A stretch of DNA of 64,000 nt, taken from Luidia sarsii. Its lineage: Eukaryota; Echinodermata; Asteroidea; Paxillosida; Luidiidae. Shown piece after piece: positions 44,654-55,925 of this stretch. The notes beneath the pieces are model-generated. The model saw only the letters and a program-made list of their open reading frames with translations, was not told the DNA's origin and did not search any database. Both the position numbers and the translations under genes were made by a program. The DNA is taken from assembly GCA_949987565.1 (NCBI GenBank), contig OX465102.1, forward strand, positions 15,748,925 through 15,812,924, given 5' to 3'. The first letter of the stretch is position 1, and each line of letters opens with the position of its first letter.

Positions 44654-45644
44654 AATGGCGTTGCTATAACGTCACTAAGGCCTACCCCTAACTTACCTGG
44701 CAGGGACGGTTGGGGTGGTGGCTCGGTCTTGTATACTCGGGCGGCCTTTTTCTGATATATGGACGGTTATACGCATTGGAATATTTTGTTCATGTTTGGT
44801 GGTCAATGGAGTACCGTTTCTGTATGTAGCATAACGCCGAAAATTGTTTTCAATTTCATTGACAATATATTTGCATTGAATTGTTTTTCTTGTCCGTTTC
44901 GTTGGATTCTTTTATCAGTTTCGAATGGGCAAGATGAAGGGTTTATTTGAGGTTTTCAAACAAAACCTCATTTCAGTCATTAGCCTAATTAATTACATTC
45001 GAAACAATGAAGGGTTTGGCAGAGCATTTTACTAACCACATTTACTGGTGAATCAACTTTTCTCTCTCTTTTCAAGTGATGTAAATATCATACGTACTCT
45101 GTTATTCGCCATCAAAAAATGCAAGCCCCTAGGCTGTTTATTTGCCATTCAAATTGTTTTCATCCCAACGATAATTTAAATGTCGAAGATTTCACCGTAC
45201 ACGACGGAAGAGTTATGGAATTTCTCTTTCATTGTCATTTCTCATTATTTTTAAGATATTACATTTAGGGTCATTTTCAATCGCTAATGCATGGTTCTTC
45301 TGTCAATTTATTGGAGTGCCAATTTTCGGAGAGACACACATTTGGTCTCTACTGTAATCTGTATCTCTGGCTGTCATTATTGGTGCATGTGTCTAGCTGA
45401 AGCCTATTATCATAAGTTCCTATTGACCACTTATAGACCGAGTCCAATAATCGGACGAATTGTTCCCGAATGGAATTTCTTGTACATAGTTTTGGAACAA
45501 CCCTTTTTATTTTATTTTACTTTATTGGTTCAACTTTTACTTTTAATTGTTTCCACTTTTTATTATAAAGGAAGTAATGTGTACAGTAATTAGCGCCTTT
45601 GATCATGTATAATTATATGGAATTGTTTGCGCTTTTTAAATAAA
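44654..45644 (+). other. Probable 3' UTR of the sacsin-like gene with AATAAA
   Basis: AT-rich sequence after the stop. A canonical AATAAA occurs at 45639-45644, just before an att-rich tail. The transcript end is inferred. A short frame at 45291-45593 is not convincing. Confidence 0.45.
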
Positions 45645-46078
45645 ATTATTATTATTATTATTAACCCTGCTCTTTTGAACTACATCAATTTAACATCTTT
45701 AGTAGTGCAGTTTTTCATCATCCACCGTATTAACTTTTATCCATGGGATTTTTTTCTTATGAGCAAATGATAGGATTGAGTTACTCAGCGTTGTGGATAC
45801 AGCTGTGTTTAAACTTGGGTTTACCAGATTTGATTTGTGTGTATGTTACGAACTGGTGTGTGCATGGTTATGGTTGGTTATAAAGGTTGATATGCGCAGG
45901 AATTTCCTTGATCCCCGAGGCATACGGGGCTATGTTAAGCTGTTAGCGTGGCATTGTAGAAAATGATCTGCTGCTGTTAAATAGTTATACTATACATGCA
46001 TAGTCATTGAAAAGAGATTGAATCAGGTTGCATACTCGTCACGTCTCAGCCGAAAATCCTATTTAAAATGGGTTGAGC
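45645..46078. other. Spacer, no gene seen
   Basis: AT-rich, with an (att)n run at 45645-45662. Confidence 0.4.
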
Positions 46079-46079
46079 A

Positions 46080-46287
46080 ATAATGGACCTTTCCCATGAA
46101 ATAGCGGGCTGCCAACCAATCATAGTTTTCCACGGGCGTGCGCGCGTTCCTTCTCACTAACAGTTTGGCGTGCGGTCATTGGCTATTCAGCGTCTCCTGC
46201 GCGCGTATTTCGAAACCTGCACGCAACGCGCACTCGTTTGCCCACCAATTTATCTTATTTGCATATTTCATGGGAAAGGTCCATTGT
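46080..46287. mobile_element. MITE with AATGGACCTTTCCCATGAAAT inverted ends
   Basis: The left arm taatggacctttcccatgaa plus at (46081-46102) is the inverted match of atttcatgggaaaggtccat plus tg (46264-46285). The interior of about 160 bp is CpG- and GC-richer than its surroundings. Non-coding; the small frame 46170-46358 overlaps it by chance. Confidence 0.8.
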
Positions 46288-47027
46288 TAGCGGTTTTTTG
46301 GAGGACGTTAATAATTAGTGTGGCGCGTGTATTACTGGTAGGCTATATTTCGATTTAATCAGCTGTGGCATCTATTGTCTGCCGTTACTGATTTTGAAGG
46401 CACACGTACGTGTAATTGTAATAATGCGTCTGCCCTTGATATAACACAGTGTTTAAGAGATTTAAGAGATTTTAACGATCTGAATAAGTTGATAAAAGTG
46501 AAGCTCATAGATTGATTGGAGCGCTTCTGGAATGGTTGAGGTCATGATTTGATTAATTTAGTGAATTATCATAATGCTTTTAAGCATTAAACTATTCTGT
46601 TTGAAGACTGCTAATGAATTATAAAATGGTTGATAATGATGTGGTTGATGGATGTTGGATAGATCTTAGCGAAAGAACGGGATCATATAAATGATCCTTT
46701 AAGTTGTAATATTGACAGAATTTTGCAGAAATGTTCAGAATTGTGCGTTCAGATACTGTGTTTTTAAATCGACTGATAATTTAGAGCTTATTGGAAACTT
46801 TGCCGGTCTAAATCAGACTGGAATTCAGAGGAAGGTTTAAAAAATAAAAAGAACAATAGCGAATAATTAAGATGTCACGTTTTAAAGATTTGGGCCTCAT
46901 AAAAATGCAGATAGTAAGACAGATATTTGTTAATTATTTTTTAAAGATTTAATAATTTTAAGACGTCGTGTTTCCGCGAAAGGTTTAAGAATCATATGAA
47001 CATCAACAATTCGGAGGGGCTGACTTT
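46288..47027. other. Spacer, no gene seen
   Basis: Very AT-rich, no recognisable gene, RNA or repeat. Confidence 0.45.
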
Positions 47028-47118
47028 TCGAAACTAACAGGACCTTTCTCAAAGGCAGAATAAGGGACAGAATGCCTTTGAGAAAGGTCCTGAAGGAATC
47101 GAAACATCAGGCCCTCCT
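47028..47118. repeat. Hairpin-forming inverted repeat (gacctttctcaaaggca)
   Basis: aacaggacctttctcaaaggca is inverted as tgcctttgagaaaggtcctg about 15 bp later. Outer ends (ggggctgacttttcga, tcgaaacatcaggccctc) also pair. Related one-sided ends are at 31384 and 48122. Probably a small foldback MITE. Confidence 0.7.
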
Positions 47119-47194
47119 ATTGTTTAATAATCATTCACATTTGGGTAATCGTAGTCAGTAAGCAACTTGCAACACTTTTTGCATATTACTGTGG

Positions 47195-47625
47195 TAATGT
47201 AGTAGGCTGCTGTTGTCATGGTGCTGTGTGCGGTGCATGCATGCTGAATGCCTACAGTCGTCACCAGCCTGTCCGGTCAGTCTTGACCTGACCGCCCCAT
47301 GATGGAGCAGAAGTGGCACCGTTGCCGACTGGGGCTCGGCCCACGGGAGCCGGCCGCACCGGCGGGCAAAGCAGCCGGCAGACCGACGAACCTCACCGCC
47401 TCCACCACCGAAAGGCGCCGCAGCCGCTGCATGCAGATGGTGCCTCCGCACCTCGATCTGGCTGCCGCGTCAGCTCGGAGACGAGCTGCTGCACGAGGCC
47501 CAGGCCCAGGCGGGACGCCTCGCCGCGGCGGAGGTGCGGACGCAGCTGCAGATGCATCGCGTGTAGGCGTTGACGGCCGCGCAGTTCAGCGTGTGGTAGA
47601 AGACCACAGGGGCCAATTTCATAGA
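47195..47625 (-). pseudogene. piggyBac-like transposase C-terminal relic, frameshifted
   Basis: Read on the minus strand from 47623, the frame gives PVVFYHTLNCAAVNAYTR, resembling the VFxxLLDxAxVNAY segment of piggyBac (DDE_Tnp_1_7) transposases. After a frameshift it reads RPHLRRGEASRLGLGLVQQL (the usual RRxFLxxLxxxLV segment). In a further frame come RCHFC and then CRHSACMHR, a match to the Cys/His-rich tail. The pieces are in the right order but need at least two frame changes, so it is inactive. Unlike its AT-rich setting it is strongly GC-rich. Family call by eye only. Confidence 0.55.
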
Positions 47626-47945
47626 ACCGCTTAAGCGCCAAAATATGCTGAAGCACATAAAGTCAGGGTTCGTAGGATCACCTTGCCAACTCAAACTTTG
47701 ACTTTCGTTTCCTTCTAAGTAAAGAAGAGTGGAATACAAGTCAAAAGCAATTGACATCACATCGCGGTGCGGTTTGTAATCCTGCTTACACAAGGAAGAC
47801 TTTTCCTGCTTAGCAGATATTGGGGGCTTACCATATTTATATGGCCCACAGTGGATGTTAATCCAGGGAAGTACGTAGGCTTTGGGGAAAACCTTTCAGA
47901 ATTGTCGTGGCATCTGTCATACAGTGGCAGAGTTTTAATGAGCTT
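47626..47945. other. Spacer, no gene seen
   Basis: A minus frame (47470-47793) leads into the transposase relic, but its upstream part shows no recognisable transposase motif. Confidence 0.4.
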
Positions 47946-48067
47946 GATGTACATGTACTTGTTCAAGAGGTTATCATTAATAGTTTGTGATGTTAATACA
48001 GAAACTGATGTACATGTACTTGTTCAAGAGGTTATCATTAATAGTTTGTGAAGTTAATACAGAAACT
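47946..48067. repeat. 61-bp tandem duplication (two copies)
   Basis: gatgtacatgtacttgttca and the following bases repeat at 48007 with one substitution (tgtgatgtt versus tgtgaagtt). Confidence 0.95.
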
Positions 48068-48628
48068 GTTACAAACTGCTCACTGACTAAAATGGCCTGC
48101 AATACATAAATCTCAAAAATTAGAGGGCCTGACGTTTCGATCCTAGCAGGACCTTTCTCAATGAATAGTTTGTAACACATTTTGGTTCGTGTGATTCATG
48201 TCGAACCATATATAGGCTAAATGTGTTTTCCTTAATTACGAATTTAATCCCAAAAAAAATGGGTTTTTTTATACAGAAGGGGTTTGTGGACCTTTTAGAA
48301 GATAAAACGCTTATAATTAAAATATTTCTTGTTGTCTAATCAAAATGCAGTTCCGGTATTTGAAGATATATCATGTTACAGGTCTTTGCAAAGTATTCAG
48401 GATAACCGGAAAGATTCCAGAATCGTTCGGACAACTCCCTTTTGAAATTTTACTCCTTTTTGTCTCCTCAATATAATTACAGTCAGCTTTGAACTTGAAG
48501 GCCGTGCTATCATCCGTGGGAAGCTAGCAGACGATCATTGCACTCTTTCCTCAGTTCCTTCACTTGCTTCCGATACATCAGCGCATCCACTTCAAAGTTT
48601 TTCTCGTAGTCTATAATATGGCCCTTTT
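48068..48628. other. Spacer with a repeat fragment, no gene seen
   Basis: 48122-48160 (gggcctgacgtttcgatcct, agcaggacctttctca) matches the hairpin family at 47028-47118. The rest is unremarkable. Confidence 0.5.
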
Positions 48629-48859
48629 CGAAATGAAGGCTTAGGCTCGGGCTCAGGCTTCGTCTCCGTCTGATAAAACCTTGAAAATCCAGCTGGCTGT
48701 GGTTTGTTTCCGAAAGTTGGAGGTTTTTTGGCTCGATAGGTATACAGAGTATTCACCAAGAAACTGGGGCCAAACGCTCGTGTTTAGATGCCTGTGATAT
48801 TATAACGAGTAGTATAAAATGTGACCGAAGCCTAAGCCCGAGCCTAAGCCTTCATTTCA
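48629..48859. mobile_element. Inverted-repeat element (gaaatgaaggcttaggctcg)
   Basis: The arm at 48629-48662 is the inverted match, with one mismatch inside, of 48825-48859. The loop is about 160 bp. Non-coding; probably a MITE. Confidence 0.75.
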
Positions 48860-49182
48860 AAAACGGAATACCAACTATAAACCCAAACACCGCTCCTTTA
48901 GCTAGATGTGCAAGCTTCCTGGACTAACTAGTCAAATAAGCTGCCTCACCATTGATACGTCCTCGTGTTGACTCTATAGGTGGGTTCCTTCCCACTAGAG
49001 AAAAATCGATCAAAAACCGATCAGATTCGGTCAGAACGGCGCATGTCTGATATGTGACCAAAGAGTGTTCAACAGAAAGCTATACTGTGCGCTATACTGA
49101 GCAGGAACTCTGAGTTTAAAAGGGCACGGGAGTTTTTGCCTTGAAATGTCAGCAAAATTCAGGACATCAAGGCAATTTCTGC
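48860..49182. other. Spacer, no gene seen
   Basis: No recognisable feature. Confidence 0.4.
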
Positions 49183-49438
49183 ATTTGTGACCCGGCACAG
49201 CATAATGAGGAATAACCCCACTTTTGAGATTTTGAGGTTTTCTAATTAAAAGAGAATATTATTAGCTTTCAAATGATATCAAAATATAATATCCTCTAAT
49301 ACTTAAAATTTCCGAAAATACAAAAAAAAAGAACATTGATTTGTAATCGAATTGTGAAGATACTTTAACTTTAGGCGTTGTTTACTCAAAAAGTGTTTTG
49401 GGGAGATATTCCTCATGTCGTTGTGCCGGGTCACATTT
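49183..49438. mobile_element. MITE with GTGACCCGGCACA ends, duplication ATTT (copy 3, inverted orientation)
   Basis: The element at 49187-49434 is flanked by ATTT on both sides. The interior is the reverse complement of the copy at 18930-19173. Confidence 0.9.
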
Positions 49439-50235
49439 TTGAATTTAGGACTTCCTTCGTTTATCTACGCGCACGGAATTGTGGGATGCAACTTTTCGAT
49501 GTTCTCTTTTCGATAGCGTCCACACACATCAGCTCCCGGCAAAATACACGGGACGGCGCCGTGTTTGAAGTCTCGTCGTGTGAACAGGTCAGTCATTTCT
49601 TACTCGGGTCGGAACCGGGTGCAACCCGGAGATTTGCTGTCGTGTGACTGTGCATTCTCTACCTGTACCTGTACCTCTGCATGGATTGTGTACTATGGAA
49701 CGGTCTTCCAACATACACACACGACACCCCTAAAATCGGGTCTTTCAAAGCGATCCTTAAACTTTAGCGTTCCTTCAGTCTGTCTTAGTGCCTAGTACTT
49801 GTAGGGCCCATTAAAACTGTCTCCTTTCAGCACTGCATGTAAGTATATCAAGACTATTATAATTCATGTACGATTGATATCGACGAAATGAATACGACGT
49901 TATTATTGAACATTAGGCCTATACTAATTTAACATTACACTTATTAAGTGTCGGGAAGATCTGCAGTGAACCGGGGCTGGTTTTCACATAGCCTTACGAT
50001 GCGTCGGAACTCAACCTTACGATGAATAACCCATCGTTAGTTGTGATACACCGTATCGGTGTCTGTGCATTGCTCGTCGTCTTGCGATGAGTTTGGTGAA
50101 AATCGACTGTAGGCCGCATAAAACACGTGAAATTGCATATCTGTCTTGCCAGTTTTTTAGATGTCTCTCTCTCTCTCATCAAGGAGGGTTTGCCCAACTT
50201 GACGCTGCTTTGCCCGATTGCCTGCTGAAATGCAA
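49439..50235. other. Spacer, no gene supported
   Basis: The small frame 49378-49647 begins inside the MITE. A pyrimidine-rich stretch and CT repeat (50160-50178) are present, but no gene can be named. Confidence 0.45.
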
Positions 50236-50245
50236 TACAAGCAGC

Positions 50246-50325
50246 TCGCCGCGGGTGGCATTCGAACCCGCGACTTTCTGAAGAATTAGTTAAGACCGCC
50301 CACCACTGAGCCATCAATGGCTGGT
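50246..50325 (-). mobile_element. tRNA-like SINE head or tRNA pseudogene
   Basis: The reverse strand reads tggctcagtggtgggcggtc (A box) and cgcgggttcgaatgccaccc (B box GGTTCGAATGCC). Spacing is tRNA-like, but the acceptor stem and anticodon arm are not convincing, so I call a tRNA-derived element, not a tRNA gene. Confidence 0.55.
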
Positions 50326-50484
50326 CGCGAGGTCATAATTTATGGTGGATTTGAGGATTTGAATCTGTAATAGTGGAGGCCTAGCCTGTACGTAGATATA
50401 ATGATATGTGTCTGTAGAACTACAGATTCGTATTTATCACAATGAATTTGAAAGTTGAACTAAATAAAGGAAAAACTGGCTCGG

Positions 50485-50695
50485 AACAACTATGTTGAAA
50501 AAAAAGAAAATGGCAATGAAAACCTTGACTGGACCGGGTCTTGAACCCGAGACATCGGTTTTGCCTTCCAGCGCTCTTACTATAATTTTGAGCTATCCAA
50601 CCCTTAGATAGTGGCCTTCCCAATCAGTCAACGGTGTGTGTGTGGGGGGGGGGGGCAGCCAGAAGCATTAAACTATTAACTGCCGTATTCAGGTA
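50485..50695 (-). mobile_element. tRNA-derived SINE-like copy
   Basis: The reverse strand reads agggttggatagctcaaaat and ctcgggttcaagacccggtc, followed by ccagtcaagg, the same family as 21456-21535 and 54160-54240. A poly-G run (50646-50655) lies next to it. Confidence 0.65.
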
Positions 50696-51485
50696 CATCG
50701 CGCCCACTCAGAAGGCGGGAAACAACCTTGAAAGTTTTGACAAACATAGTATTCTCAAGACGCATTTTCATTCGTGTTTTAATTAGAGGGTAAATTGTTT
50801 GTAGTGTAAATTGTGATGTGAATTGTAAAAAAGTGATACCGATTTGAGGCGTGCTTTTGTGCAGTGGTTTCATTCAAAAATGATCCGCAATTTCGAAGAA
50901 AAAATAATAATGCCGGCGAATAATGTCTCGGTAATTATTTTTCTTAGTCGAAAGATGGCGCTATATTTTATTCTTAGAGGGCGCTATTTGACCAAACCAT
51001 TAGAGCCCCGAGTACACGTAAATAAACCGTTTAACATGTACATGTACATGTACTTGTGCAGGTGCATGAACGTTGCATGCACCTGTACTTTGTACATGTA
51101 TGTACACGTACATGTACATCTTCATCTTCTGTATGCTATATTAGTTACATGTATTAATTCCTCTCGTGTATACCACAGAGTACAGTACATGCGTATTGTA
51201 CACGGTCAACAGCACCCAGTGCCCGACTTTTCCATATCAAATTCGCGGCTGGTCAGTTTGGGCTCCATGTAGGTTGCCTGTGCCGATTCGGAGGTCATCA
51301 GTGGTAAGACGCTGGTCCATTTTCATGTTGTTTCCCGTCCGGTGAGAGTGCCGGAATTTGGGCGCAGCTTGCGCTTCGAAGTGAGCAGTGGATGATAACC
51401 GTTGCAGTGTGTGTGGAGATGGCACTGACATTTCACTTTTCAGTGTAATGCACTAATGTAATGGTGTTTACATGCATTGATAGAG
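50696..51485. other. Spacer, no gene seen
   Basis: Contains a short TGTACA-rich patch (51035-51120). The 142-codon frame 50844-51272 crosses that repeat and has no recognisable domain. Confidence 0.4.
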
Positions 51486-51487
51486 AG

Positions 51488-51835
51488 AACTACTACTACT
51501 ACTTACTAGTATAGTAATAGAAATACTACTAAGTACTAGTAGTACTACTGCAGTGCTAGTAGTACTACTACTACTAGTACTACTATATAGTAGTACTACT
51601 AGCACTACATGTATCACTACTACTACTAGTAGTAGTAGTAGTACTACTAGTACTAGTACTAGTTAAGTAGTTCACTAGTAGTAGTAAAATAGTACTCTAG
51701 AACTTTACTATTATACTAGTGTAGACGTAGTGTAGTACTAGTACTAGTACTACTGCCTAGTAGTACTACTAATACTAGTAGTAGTTAAGTGCTACTACTG
51801 TACTAGTACTAATATTATAATATAATACTTAGTTT
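51488..51835. repeat. AGT/ACT trinucleotide palindromic tract
   Basis: About 350 bp of switching (agt)n and (act)n runs, such as tagtagtactactac and actagtactagt, so it is both a microsatellite and self-complementary. It may form hairpins. Confidence 0.9.
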
Positions 51836-52397
51836 TAGTACATTTTAAGTTTATATCTAGTAAGTTAGTCCCACTTGCCCAGTAAGGAGCTAGGAGCTCC
51901 TCTGAAATGCTTTGTGAGTTGGTCCATGGAGGTAGACTGTCGCACTAGCGTCCCACCGCATCTAATACTCCTATTAATCAGACATTCTCAACAGATGGTC
52001 ATAAAAGTGCCTGAAATTGCGTCAAAAGATTCAATAAAAGCACCTGCTGGATTCTAACACATGTCAAGACGAACAAGTGGTATTTCAGCGGTACTTACGA
52101 TTAATTTTTGGATTGCAATTCCAAAATAAATGTCTCCTATGTCAGCATGGGACATGTCGTTGTTCAAAACGCAATTTATGTTTGTACACCGTGTACACGA
52201 TGTAAAATCTCATCATGCACTTTAGCAATGAGCCCGCATACAAATTACAAACCATGTTAGTTTATACAAAGACTGGGTACTAGATCAACACTAGTGCAAC
52301 AGATAAACACACAAATCGTTTCAGAGGAGCTCCTAGTGGCCCAGTAAGTGGCACTAATGGTAAGTATACTTCTGCAGTTACTGCTAAGTACTAGTAC
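51836..52397. other. Spacer, no gene seen
   Basis: Two short related stretches (agctcctctgaaatg at 51894 and tcagaggagctccta at 52321) are inverted relative to each other. No gene. Confidence 0.4.
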
Positions 52398-53015
52398 TAG
52401 TCCGAGTATACTTGGACCCGACAAGTCACCCTTTTTTTATCAAATTTTGAAATTTTGAGGGTCGGGTGACTGTAGGGTCCAAGGACGACGGGTAAATATC
52501 CGCTTGAACCGGGACTTTAAAAAAAAAATAAAAAAAAAAAAATCCCCAGATCTCTCCCCAAAACACCCGTAAAACTGTCCCACGTGCCCATTGAGAATTC
52601 AGTACGAATCACAGATTCCAATACTGGTCATTTTGTTTTACTCACGTTTGGGAAAAGGGAGAAATTTCCTCTCAGTTGATCGAGAAGATTATCTCCCGTC
52701 CAACAAGCCAAAAGATGGCAATCTTTGATTTCTAATTGAAACGGTATATATATACTGTGCACGTATACACGTAAATCGATGACGTTTTGACAGGTCTGTG
52801 TGCACAGTGGGTCTGTGTAACTAGTGTGTGCGTGCACGCGCACGGACCTGCCTGGGGGGAAATCTGGGGATTTCGGAAGGGTTGTTTTTTTCAAAGTCCC
52901 GGTTCATGCGGAAATTTACCCTTCGTCCTTGAACCCTACACAGTCACCTGACCCTCAAAATTTCAAAAATTTATAAAAAAAGGGGGACTTGTCGGGCCCA
53001 AGTTACTCGTACTAA
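52398..53015. mobile_element. Foldback element with long (about 160 bp) terminal inverted repeats
   Basis: The left arm, about 52400-52555 (acttggacccgacaagtcac through the A-rich run to aatccccagat), pairs with the right arm, about 52855-53012 (aaatctggggatttcgg through to gtgacttgtcgg-like and cccaagttact). The loop is about 300 bp. No coding capacity. A partial relative is at 14260-14630. Confidence 0.85.
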
Positions 53016-53985
53016 GTACTTTTACTTGTACTAGTACTAGTAGTAGGTAGTATAATCATGGTAACTCACCTTTAAACAAAAATAAAAATGGTAGTTCAAG
53101 TGATCGTTGCACAAGCAAAATATTAAAATTGTTTAAACAAGCAGAAAGATTTTACTTTTGCAAGTTTTAGTTTACTCCAGTAGCTTAAAATTTTAAATAC
53201 AAAGTTTACCGTAAAAAAGGGGGTAAAACCTAAATCCACAATTCCACAAAATAATTGTCCGTCAATTTGGTGTACACATTGATTACCCATGATGATGATT
53301 CTCAGGTCCAACGACTACCTAAAAATTTGACTTTAAAATTGAAATTTCCTCCAAATCATGAGTTTGTGATGCGGACTGTAGTACTGATGTATTTGTCCAC
53401 CTGATGAATAGTTAGTAAGCGGAGCGTACACACCTCAGGCCACACACCATGTATGTTTCCACAAAAATCAATTTTTGGGGAAACTTACTGTGTGTTCATT
53501 TTTCTCAGACAAGTGCTTGTGCCTGACAATGACTGTTGTCCAACAAGTACATAACAATAGCTTGTCTTCTAAAAAAAAAAAAATCTTATCCTTTAACAGA
53601 GTAGGTATTTAAATTACAAAAATCTTCCCAAAAAAGTGAAGGAGGGCTTCAGTTACAGTACGAGCTATGTGTACATGTACAGGATACTAAGTACTGTACT
53701 TGATGTACACGTATCTGATTGTATTTTCCATACGTATACTACGTAAATGTACATACACAGTCACGGTACTACAGTAGTACCGTATGTACATACCGGGTAC
53801 GGTACATCATGTACATGTGTGCCGTACATACTAGTATGTTCCCTATTACCAATGAATATTAACCAATAGCCAATGAATATGTATTTTGAGGATAGCATTT
53901 AAAGACTAATCAGTTGTAAAGGGTGGGAAGCTCTTTCTTGGCTGCTTATGGGATTGGAATGCCATCCTTTAAAGGCTCAAGTTGT
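53016..53985. other. Spacer with TGTACA-rich patch, no gene seen
   Basis: 53650-53845 is rich in gtacatgtac and cgtatac-type palindromes. The remainder is AT-rich and featureless. Confidence 0.5.
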
Positions 53986-53989
53986 GTCA

Positions 53990-54255
53990 TCCCCGAGCTG
54001 CTGTAGCCAGGCTTACAACAATTGGTTGTTTGCACGTGAATGAAAGCGGGGGTGTGATCCCTGGAGATATACGGCAGTTACATAGACCGAATGGTTGAAT
54101 TGCTTACTGACTGGCACCCCCACCTTGGCAGAGACTAGTTGACTATTTGGGAACCTGCCAGATGGAAGAGTGCCAGCTGGTAGTTAATCCAGAAAAATGT
54201 CTCGGGTTCAAGTCCCGGTCCAGTCAAAGTTCCAGTTCAATTTGTTCCAAGTTCC
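53990..54255 (+). mobile_element. tRNA-derived SINE-like copy
   Basis: Shares tgatccctggagatatacgg and gactagttgactatttggga with the copies at 21290 and 24612. It ends with ctcgggttcaagtcccggtc, a good B box, then cagtcaaagttccagttc. The A-box region is replaced (cagatggaagagtgccagctgg). Confidence 0.65.
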
Positions 54256-55434
54256 CAGGACTTCAGTTGTTTCTTTGTTTGTTTGGCTTGTGTTATTATT
54301 CATGTTATAAATTGGCCTAGATAGTAATGACAAGCAATGGTGTAGTGCTTGTCTTTTAAAATTACCGTACATTGTATTGTCTGTAGAATCCTGTTTGCTG
54401 GCGCCTAAATCCATACCAAGTGATTTCTACATCGTAAGCTAAGCAGCAGGTATACATACATGTAGATTTTGTAACTTAGATGATTTGTGTGTATGTGTGA
54501 TTTGAGTAAATTTCTTCTTTGAAGGAACCACAATTGAGATTTGAGAGAGAAATTTGTAGGGTCAGCACTTAAATGCTGTTTGCAACTTGGCATTTTTTTG
54601 CCTGTTCATTACAGTGCAAGATGCATTAAGGTACAGTACGTGCACTCACTGTCATATGCAATATCTTCATAGCAATCAATACTTTTAGTGATTGTAAGAG
54701 AAAACATGGCATCTGCTCGTGGCTAGTAGGCCTATCACCCACTAGTATTTTAGCCTTGGGCTATACGCATAGTAATTACTTACATAATGTAGGTCAATGG
54801 TGGCCAGTGGCCAGGCTTTAGTACACTAAATACCAGAGGCTAAAAATGACAGCACTCCCTTCATTATTGTAGAGTGTCTATATTTCCCCACAAGAATTTT
54901 TCTTACAAGAAGTCATTTGGGTAAGACTTGAAGGTTTGCATGGTGTAACTGTAAGCACAAAGTGGAAAGTTTGCGATGACACCATATGGAAGTCATTTCT
55001 TTGGAGATGGACTCAGGATCGAGCTGGTAATTAACTCACTGTTTAGGGGCGGTGTGTGCTCTCTGTCGATCTGCCTGGTTGTCAGGAGACAGGGGAGCTG
55101 ATTTATCACTCAGTAAATCCTACAGCACAGTGTTGTGCCTTTCACTGGCACTCTCTCCAAGGGGTATCCTCAAAAACCAGGTCCTCTTAGTAATTAACAG
55201 TGACTCTGTTGTAATGTTTATAAACAGCGTGCATGTACACGTACATTAGTGCTCATACATGTAGGTGATTCAGCCCAAACTACTCAGGCGTTGTTCATAT
55301 GCATTGCCAAGGGATACACTGCATGTGCCTGTGCGTGTTTCATCTTATAAATGCAGGCATTTTGTTATCGCCAGTCCCAAGGGTGGGGGGAGAAGGAGGA
55401 TGAGGAGGAGGATAGAGGGACGGGAAAGTGCGAG

Positions 55435-55435
<1 letters not shown>
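54256..55435. other. Spacer with an old repeat fragment, no gene seen
   Basis: 54955-55045 (ggaaagtttgcgatgacacc) is a diverged relative of 29517-29600 in sacsin-like intron 1, so it belongs to an interspersed family. No gene was recognised. Confidence 0.45.

Positions 55436-55497
<62 letters not shown>
55434..55497. repeat. (GA)n microsatellite
   Basis: About 30 uninterrupted ga units. Confidence 0.97.
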
Positions 55498-55498
<1 letters not shown>

Positions 55499-55925
55499 GG
55501 GATGTTGGCTAGAAGGGGGTCAGTAGCAACTGGAGGTGTCACACAACTAATGGGCCCAAGCAGAGCAGAGCAGCGGCCAACATCTGCTCCAGTGTGTGCG
55601 TGCTGTGCGCACTGCATCCAGTGACCGACCAACTGTCGTGGATAGACTGAGGCAGATGACTTGGGCCTACATATACCCGGTATATGTACATGTGTTGACC
55701 GAGTGACCTGTGTGGGTGGGATGGTTCTGAGCAGGATTAAGCCAGGCCTGGCTTGCTGGGAGCTTTTTAGTGCAGCCAAAAATTATTTGTACACTTTTAC
55801 ATACACAGTGGACTGTAATCTAATCTACACTGTAACTTGAAGTGTAGTACTGTAGACTTACAGTACTTACATACTTGTATGTATTTACACGTGCATGTTT
55901 TCCTCGTGCGTGTTTTGCGTGTTTT
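55498..55925. other. Spacer, no gene seen
   Basis: No recognisable gene or RNA between the GA and pyrimidine tracts. Confidence 0.4.
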
